Assembly: GCA_036245525.1 (NCBI GenBank)
Contig: BTPG01000002.1
Location: forward strand, 125,921,862-125,985,861
Direction: 5' to 3'
Length of the DNA: 64,000 nt
DNA from: Semisulcospira habei
Lineage: Eukaryota > Mollusca > Gastropoda > Semisulcospiridae
In this document: positions 22,901 through 31,900 of the stretch, piece after piece
How the letters are laid out: each line of letters starts with the position of its first letter
Numbering within the stretch: the first letter of the stretch is position 1
Notes under the pieces: generated by a model
What the model was told of the DNA's origin: nothing
Databases searched by the model: none
What the model saw: only the letters and a program-made list of their open reading frames with translations
Made by a program: the position numbers and the translations under genes

Positions 22901-25900
22901 AAGCCTTACGACAGGCAGAGAACCCATCTCGAGACAGAGGTCAGTTCGGAGAGACGTGCCTCGCGCCGTCCATGGTCAACCGGTCCCCACTCGTCTCCTA
23001 GGAAGGCCTTGGATCCCCCTCGGCCGCTGCGAGCCCGCCTCGCCACAGAGTCCGGCTCGCGGAGACATTCGCGCACACTCACCACACCACTACCTGTGTC
23101 CAGTTCCTCCTTGCGATCGAAGTATGACCACCACTCTCGCGCTCCTTCGTGTGAGCGTCGTAAAGTTCGGGATTCTTCTCGTCATCTGGACCATGGACCT
23201 TCGCGCTCTACCTCTTCGCGGCGTTCGTCCCACGTTCCCCGCCGTCTGCCTCGTCCCGCCCGTTCCCCTTCCCCTCGCCCAGCCTCTTTCCTTCCTCCTC
23301 GTTCCCGGGGATCACGGTCTCCAGCTCGTAGTCGCTCGTCTGGTCGCCGCCGCCGTTCCCGCTCCTCTAGTGCGTCGCGTCGCCGTCGCGGACGTCGCTC
23401 TCCCCTGCGTGCTTCGGCACCTTATGGCTCCCCTCGTCCTCGTCGAGCTGCTCACTCTCGGAGTCACGGTCGCCGTCCCTCTTCGACGGCTCTCGGCGGC
23501 GTGGACGACGATTCGTTGAGTCTTCTCCCTGATGATTCCATCTCAGTTCTCCTCGGAGGTCTCAGCCGCTCTCCTTCGCCGCTCTCTCCTTCGGATGCGT
23601 CGACAGCCCACGGGTTACCGGCCTCCTCCCGCACAGAGGTTCTTCTGGCCCTCGACGAGGTCGCTCGCCTCATCTCCGCCACGCTTCCGGCAGCGGACTG
23701 CCCTCCATCCCCCCCCCCTGAAGAGGAAGCCTTCTGCCTTCGTCGACGCGGGTAGACAGGTAAAGAAGTTCAAGACTCTCCCCCAGCCCCCCTCCTTTCG
23801 TGAGCTTCGGGATGTGTTCTCGGCCCACCTGTTGTCTGACTCAAGAGACAGTAATTTCTTCTCGGACCACAGATGGCCTCCGGACCTCGATATGTACTTC
23901 CGCCAGCAGTGGTGCGCCGGCAATTCCCAGGCCTTCCTCTGCCCTCTCCCTCCGGTGGGTCCAGCCGCCGTGCTTCAGGCGGGTGGGGCCTCTGCACTCA
24001 GACGCGCGCTCCCCGCGGGTTTGGACAAGACGGCTTCGCTTGTCAGGAATTCCTTGGCCTGCGCCGGCTTCATGGAGCTCCTTACGCAAGCCTTCCTCCG
24101 GCGCGTGGAAGATTCGTGGCACCCGTCCCTGACCCCCCTTCTTGGCGACCTCCTCGTCCTCGCTGAAGCGGCCAGCCGCGCCGCGTATCACTCTTCGGTC
24201 AACGCTATGGCTGCAGCCGCCAATTGTGATTTGCTCCGCCGCGACGCTGTCCTGCAGGCCTGCCGGGGAATGCCTGCCGACCTGAAGACCCAGCTGCGTC
24301 GGGCCCCCCTCGGGGGACCCCTTCTCTTTGGTGACACCTGGCAAGCCGTCAAGGATTCCAATGCGGACAGGTGGCCTCCCAAGTCTGTTCCTCGGCGCTT
24401 TCAGTCAGCCCGCAAGGCCGTGGGTCGCCCCCTGCGGATCTCCAGACCCGTCGCCCCGACGTCAACAACCCAGCTGCAGTCCCTGCGTCGCCGTCGCCCC
24501 GCCTTCGGTCGCCCCGGCCAAGCTAACGCCCCCGCCCCCGCTTGGCCCCGTCCCGCCCGTCGCCCTGGGCGCGGGCGGGCTCAGTGACTCCTCCCCTCCT
24601 CCGCCTCCGCCGGCCGTCTCGGGTCCTCCAGTCGGCGGCAGGCTCGCCCTCTTCAGCGACGAGTGGCGATTACTGATTCCAGAAGACCCGTGGATTTTAG
24701 ACACTGTTTCCGGCGGCCTACGGATCTCCTTTCGTTCCCCTCCTCCTCTGCGTACGACTCCGCTGTGGACCGAGATCCCCGCAGACCCGCTCAAGGAGTG
24801 CGCCCTACGGGGGGAAGTCGACTCTCTCTTGAGGAAGGATGCCACAGAGGTTGTGCGCCGCGCAGACTCGCTGGGATTTTACAGCAGACTTTTCGTCGTC
24901 CCCAAGCCTGGCGGCAAGTGGCGCCCAGTGATCGACCTCTCAGCCCTAAATCGCTTCATCGTGGCTCCTTCCTTCCACATGGAGACGGCCCGAGCCCTGC
25001 GTACCGCGGTGCGACCCATGGATTACGCCGTCAGCCTGGATCTCTCCGACGCTTACCTACACGTACCCATACATCCGGCCGCCCAGAGGTATCTGCGCTT
25101 CGCGTTCGATGGAACCGTTTACCAGTTTCGAGCCCTACCCTTCGGCCTCAACCTCAGCCCCTGGGTCTTCACCCGCTTGATGGATGCAGTTATGGCCAAG
25201 GCACGGCAGTCGTCTCTCAGCCCTATGTCCAACTACCTCGACGATCTCTTCCTGAGAAACCACGTCGAATCCGTCTTGGAAGAGGACAGGGATACTCTGA
25301 TGCGTCTGCTGTCGCGACTGGGGTTCCTCCTCAACGTCGGGAAGTCAGATCTCACGCCCTCGCGCCGCTTCATTCATCTCGGAATGGATTTTGCCACCGA
25401 TCTCAACGTTGTTCGCCTCCCGGATCCCCGGATTCGGAAGTTGGCCACCTTCGCCAACCAGCTAGCTCAGCAGGAAGCAGCTCCCGCCCGAGTTTGGCTT
25501 CAACTCCTCGGACTGATCAACGCAGCGGCGGACCTTCTCCCCCTGGGTCGCCTCTACGCCCGCCCCCTTCAGCTGCACCTCCTGCTTCTCTGGAGACCCT
25601 CTTCTGGCGACCTTACCCACCTGGTCCCGGTTTCCCCCCTGGTTCGCCCTCACCTTCTACGCTGGACCGACACGGCTTGGTTGGCTTCGGGAGTCCCTTT
25701 GTCCTCCCCCCCCCCCGCACCTCTCCCTGTGTGTCGACGCGAGCCTCTCGGGGTGGGGAGCCCACCTGCTTCCTCAATTCTCCTCGGCTTCCGGCCTCTG
25801 GCCCCCGGAGTTTGCGGACAAGCACAGCAATTGGTTAGAGCTGCAGGCAGTCTGGCAAGCCCTCTTCGTTTGGGAGAACCAGCTCAGGAACCAGCGGCTT

Positions 25901-28900
25901 CTCGTCCTCTCCGACAACTCGACGGTGGTGGCCTACATCCAGAGACAGGGGGGCACCCGATCTCCCGACCTCTGTATGCTCCTCTTCCGTTTGATGCGCT
26001 GGGCCGAGGAACGCGACATTACACTCCTCGCACGACACATTCCTGGCCACTTGAATGTGTTGGCGGACTCGCTCTCTCGCCGCGGCCAGTTGCTCCACAC
26101 AGAATGGACGTTGCGCCCGGATATCTTCCAGATGATCTGCGCCCGTTGGGAGACTCCCTTAATCGACCTCTTTGCTACGAGGTGGAACCGCCAGCTTCCC
26201 CTCTTCGTCTCCCCGATTCCAGACCCGCTGGCCTGGGCAGTCGATGCCCTCTCGATTCCTTGGGACGGCCTCATCGCTTACGCGTACCCCCCGACAGTCC
26301 TCATTCCCAAGGTCCTCCACAAACTTCGAGGGAGCAACGCAGTCCTGCTTCTGGTCGCCCCGCTGGCTTGGGCCCGGTCCTGGACCACCGACCTACTCAA
26401 CCTCGCCACCTCTCCTCCCCTGCGCCTGCCCACGCCCCGTTCCATGCTCAAGCAGCCCAGGCAGGCTCTCTTCCACCCTTGTCCCGAACGCCTGTCTCTT
26501 CACGCCTGGAGGTTGTGCAGCGCGCCCTCACCGCTCGAGGCTTCTCTGGTGCAGCAGTGGAGGCAATCGCTGCAGCCCGCAAGCCGTCCACCCGGCGTGT
26601 TTACGAAGGGAAGTGGCGCGTCTTGTGTGCCTGGTGCGACGCCCGTCGCCTCCTACCCACCGGACTGACTAACCCACAGCTAGCGGACTTTCTCCTATGG
26701 CTCTTCGAGGTCCAAGGTTTGGCGCCCATCACCATCAGGGGATACTTATCCATGGTCGCCGACACGTACCGTCATCTCGGCCTTCCAGACCCCGGCGCCT
26801 GTAAGGACCTCTCCGACCTCATGTCCAGCTTCAGCCTCCAACGTCCGACTCAGCGTTCTCTCGTTCCTCGCTGGGACCTACCTTGGGTCCTGACCTGGCT
26901 GAATTCTTCCCAGTTCGAGCCACTCGCTCTAGCCCCTCTGGCAAATGTGACACGCAAGACCTGCTTCCTTCTAGCCTTGGCCACCGCGTCCAGAGTTAGC
27001 GAGCTACACGCTCTTTCTACCCGCCCAGACTGCCTCCAGTTCAGGGCAGATCGCTCCGTGCAGCTCTTAACGGACCCCAGCTTTATTGCCAAAACAAGGT
27101 CGCCCCTAACTGCTCCACAGATCATCACCTTGCGGCCCCTGGGAGGGCCTGCCTGCTCTCCGGAGACTCGGCGACAGGATCCCGTGCGTGCCCTACGCAT
27201 CTACCTGCGCCGTACCAAAGTTACCCGTAGAGGGCGCTCCCGCCTCTTCCTGCCCATACGCCAGGGCAAGACTGATATCACAGCCCAGATGATCTCCTCC
27301 TGGCTGCGCTGGGTAATACGATCGGCATACATGGATCTCTCCCCACGCGTAGCGCAGAGACTGAAGATCCGCGCACACGAAGTACGCGCCATGGCCACGA
27401 GCGTCGCATTCGATCGGAACTGCGCTGTCAAGGACATCGTGGCCGCGGTGGGCTGGCGAGCAGAATCTACCTTCGCTCGTTTCTACCTTCGGGATCTGGC
27501 GGGACAGCGAGACAACCTCGCCTTGTTGGGGGACCTCACGGTGGCACAGCACTCCCTCCCGGCGCAGCAGGCGCCGTAGGTACGCACCTAGCTCGTTACC
27601 TGGGAATTAGCAATGGGAGGACGGTCTTGGTCTCCGGTAGTACCGGGGCGGCACCCTCCTCCTATTCGTGATTCTCCCATTTGTCATGTCATCGGTAATG
27701 TTTTTGATGAAATAAATGCATTTTTCTTTAAAAGGTATTTTTTCGAAAAATACTTACCGATGACATGACACGGAGGACCCTCCCACCTGCCCCGCTTGCC
27801 GCTGGTGAGCCTAGTATCTGACTGGCGAGTCAGGTGACTCGGAACCGGATAGGCAGGTCCGGGAGACAACTCTTGGCCCCTCTGGAGGGTTCCCCGAGTG
27901 CCTCCCGGGTTGTGTGTGCACACAACGGGTTCGTAGGCTAGAATTTGAGCACATAGTAGACACTCCCATTTGTCATGTCATCGGTAAGTATTTTTCGAAA
28001 AAATACCTTTTAAAGAAAAATGCATTTTTTCATTTATCTTTGTAGTGTGGTTCAGCTGGAGATTCTGTCAGTGATAAAAGTTCTACAGCGACACCTGGGC
28101 CATGACAGCATCCAGACGCGGGTGGCTGTTCTCAAATGGTTTAACCTGCTTCTGGTCAAAACACCCAACAAAGTAAGTACAAAGTAAGTTTGTCAGTTTT
28201 TTTATCATATCCCAGCAGCAAAAAAGGTCCTCGGGGCCAACAATGGCCGCAGTGGGGCCGTGCATGACTGTGCGCGAGCCCACTGCGGTCGTCATGGGCC
28301 CAAAGACATTTTGCTGCTGAGGATGAGTTCGCAAAGGTTTTGTTCCTTACATGTGTTTGTAGTAGCATTTGCCACAACTAGTTCGACCTGAATGTCAGAG
28401 TTGTTTCCCTGCCAAACTTCCTGTTTGTCTTTTCAGACATTCCGGTACATTCATGTTTTCTTCAAACTCCTGATGGACACCATGTCCGACCCTTCAGATG
28501 ATGTAAGTTGACAACATCATAACGATTATACGATATGATCATAATGCTCCAGTGTCCTATTTGATGTGTGGGTGTACGGCGATCAGTACAACTGTTATAA
28601 ATGTGTGCACACTGCTGAAGATTTGTGTTCGTGTGTAACAACCCGCACGTCTTAGTTCCGTGCTTACAAATATTTTACCTCAACAATTACAGGTTGTATG
28701 TGTGATGACCGATGACGTCATGCATGCGCACACTGTTCACCCCTACAAATATTTTACCTCAACAATTACAGGTTGTATGTGTGATGACCGATGACGTCAT
28801 GCATGCGCACACTGTTCACCCCTTCACTGCCGAGAAAAAATTAACACAATCCAACTGCAAGAGGCATAGATCCTCATGAGCCCCCACGAATGCGGGGGCT

Positions 28901-31900
28901 CATGAGGATCTATGCCTCTTGCTGAGACCAGTTTGTATCCATGTTTCGCTCTTGGTCTTAATGGTTTGTCACAAGGTTGGCTCTGCTAGCCCACTGGCTG
29001 TCAGCAACGCTTTTTGTCGCCAGAATTTCCTCCCGGAATCGTGGCGACAAGAAGCGCTCCGACAGCCAAAGGGTTCACAAAAGAAAGGCAAGTACAGCCA
29101 ATGATCTACTAGCAAGGTCCTGGACGTTTTCTTCTTCTTCCCACTCTTTGACCCCTCCACTTTCTTCCAGCGGACACAGATTTTGTTTCTGCAGTTTTCG
29201 TTGGTTCATTGCCACGGAGCCCCAGCCATCCCTGGATTCAAAGAACTGTCAGCCGGAGGCATAGATTCTCATGAGAGCCCCCCCCCCCTCCCAACTGTGA
29301 GGATCTATGTATATCTTGCAGTTGCATCGTGTTCGCTATTCCTTGGCAGTCAAGGGGATTAACCCTCTTGCGTGTCGGTAGCGATTGCTGTCACGATTCC
29401 TACAGGAATCATCACGAAAGAAACCGCTACCAATGCGCATAGGGTTAACCCTTTTAGCCCTGGGTCTCTACAGCAGGAGATAACTTGACCATGATAATTC
29501 AAGGGTAGTGCCAGATTAGCTTGGCGCCTGAAGGCGCCAAGCTAATCTGGCACTACCCTTGAATTATCATGGTCAAGCCATCTCCTGCAACTGGGACATA
29601 GTCGTTAGGCAACACCTCCCAAATTTGAGAAATGGGACTTTGGAGCTAAAAGGGTTAAGATTTGTTGTACATGTGCACGATCAAGTGTTTCTCAGTTACA
29701 TGTTTTCAGATATGTTTTCCCTCTCTACGATCAGGTCGTTCTTCTGGATCTGGAAGTTTTGTCAGAAATCTCATCCAACCCCGCAGGACTGGGGACCGGT
29801 CCAGAGCAGTCCACGGACGCCGGAGAGGAGGGGGGCATGGTACTGTCACTGCCCAGCTCAGTGCAACACATCGTGGAGTCGCGACAAGGGCTGAACCAGT
29901 ACTTCACACACTTCATGGTACAACTCATGCTGCTCTTCAAACGGGAACGCCAGCTGCTGGAGGACAGGGGGTCCTTCATCATCAGGTATTGCTGGATATT
30001 GCTCATTAACCCTTTTAGCCCCAAGGTCCCATTTCTCAATTGCCTGAAGGCACCAAGCTCATATGGCACTACCCTTGAATTGTCATGATCAGTCCATCTC
30101 CTGCTGCAGGGTCACGGGACTGATAGGGTTAAAGGAAAGTATTGAAATATTAAGCCCCATTTCTGCCAGTGGACGCTGATTGCATCTCCAAAATCTGGAT
30201 GAATTCGACGCCAATGGGTCTCCGCCATCCCAAGGAACATGGATACAAAGTGGGGGCGACACGAGGCACAGAAAGTCATGAGCTGTAACCCCCTTTGTGC
30301 ACAAAGCCATCTGTACTGTGAGCAAGGGTTTAACCCCTTGACTGCAACTTGATGTGGACTTCATTTCTGCAATCTTCATTATTCAACGCCAAAGAGACTA
30401 CACAGTTCCAATAACGTGGATTCAAAGTGGTGTCAGCAAGAGGCATAGATCTTCATGAGCCCCCCCCCCCCCCCCCAACAACTGCGGGGTCTCATGAGGA
30501 TCTGTGTCTCTTGTGCTTAGGTTGTGTTGACTTTTTCTCAGCAGTCAAGAGGTTAAGAGAATTCTGATTCTTCATTCTTCAGTCACAGTGAACTTCGTAC
30601 AGATATATGCCAAATGTGTTGGCTAACCCTTTTTATCCTGATACACTGTTGCTTGAAATAAATTTGACCATAAATTCATAGTTCAAGGGTGGTGCCAGAA
30701 TAGCTTGGCGCCTGAGGCACCACCCTTGAACTAATATGGTTGATCTATCTCCTAATCTGTAATGTAGCCTTCGTAGGACAATCAGCAAATTAGAAGAAAA
30801 ATTAGCAGCAGGATGTAATGGGTTAAATTTCAAAGTTTGCTGTATGTGAACTAATTTACATATCTAGAGTGTCGTCGTGATCTCTGAAATAGTGTTATAT
30901 CCAACTGTTGCTATATCCCACTATGTCCAACTTTGTTTTAGGCAGAGTACTTGATAAATCACTTCCTGAACTGTTTGCCAGTGTACTCCCAGAATAGACT
31001 CATCTTGTGTGAATAGGAGTGTACTTGGGGTGTACTCCTTGAGTCGGTCTGTCTTGGGAGTTCACTGGCAAGTAGTATGGGTTCATTCATGCGCTGTATG
31101 TGTGTCACGCAGGCAGCTGTCGGTGTATCTGAGCGCGGAGGCGTTGTTCAGCAGTCTGGCTGAGATACTCCTGCAGGAGGAGGATGTGAACTTTGCCTGC
31201 ACCATGGTTCAAACCCTCAACACCATCCTCCTGACCTCCACCGAGCTCTACGATCTTCGCTCGCAACTTAAAGATTTGAAGACTGAGGTGGGTGGTGATG
31301 TTTTGTCAAGTGATGTGCTGGTCTGTAAGCTCCAAAATCACAGACCACCTTGTATTTGGTTGTTAAAATGACATGGTTATCATCTGCCGCACTATCTTGT
31401 TTTCTTCGTTTTTGTTGTTTCTTCTTCAGTAGAGTTTGGATATATTACAAAGTGCCAGAATACCTTTTTTATCTACTGTTTCCTTATTTATTGTCTGAAG
31501 TTTGTTTTTATTGGGGTAACTGGAATGGAAATAGTGTGATTGTCACCTCTGAAAAAATCTTCTATATCGGACTTTTGTTACCAGTGTATCTAACCTTGTC
31601 ATAAGCGAAGGTGATTGCTGGTAAATGTGTGCTTGTATTGTGTTGTTCAGGAGAGTTGTTCGTTGTTCTGCTGTCTGTACCGCTGCTGGTGCCACAGTCC
31701 CATCGCCACCATGTCCCTGTGCTACCTGACGCAGAACTACTCTCACGCTTGTCTGCTGCTACAGTCCTTGTATCCTTTCGTCAGTCGGATAAAGTACTCA
31801 GCCCTGCGAAGGCAGGAGACAGCAAGTCCATTTTTGTGAACAGCGAGATTTTCATTGTAATACTTGTACATATACTAACGAGCAAAATAAATGCGACATT

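Larger units (their letters stand above)
21506..28027 (+). mobile_element. DIRS-type retrotransposon E4, complete and nearly intact
   Basis: A 6.5-kb element with left inverted repeat 21506-21693, gag, RT/RNase H/methyltransferase-like frame, tyrosine recombinase, ICR 27673-27770 and right repeat 27818-28027. The ICR exactly predicts both ends, with TTT shared at the junction as expected for the overlap of the circular intermediate. There is no target duplication, as is typical for DIRS. Only two +1 changes, both in C-runs, interrupt coding. Sense orientation in a VAC14 intron, ending 18 nt before an exon. Contains a small secondary insertion (22285-22349). Confidence 0.94.

Noticed and set aside
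24328..27579. A single 1083-codon frame in E4
   Set aside because: It fuses the RT frame with the recombinase frame across a C11 run; the RNase H and MT motifs are in another frame, so this is not one protein.
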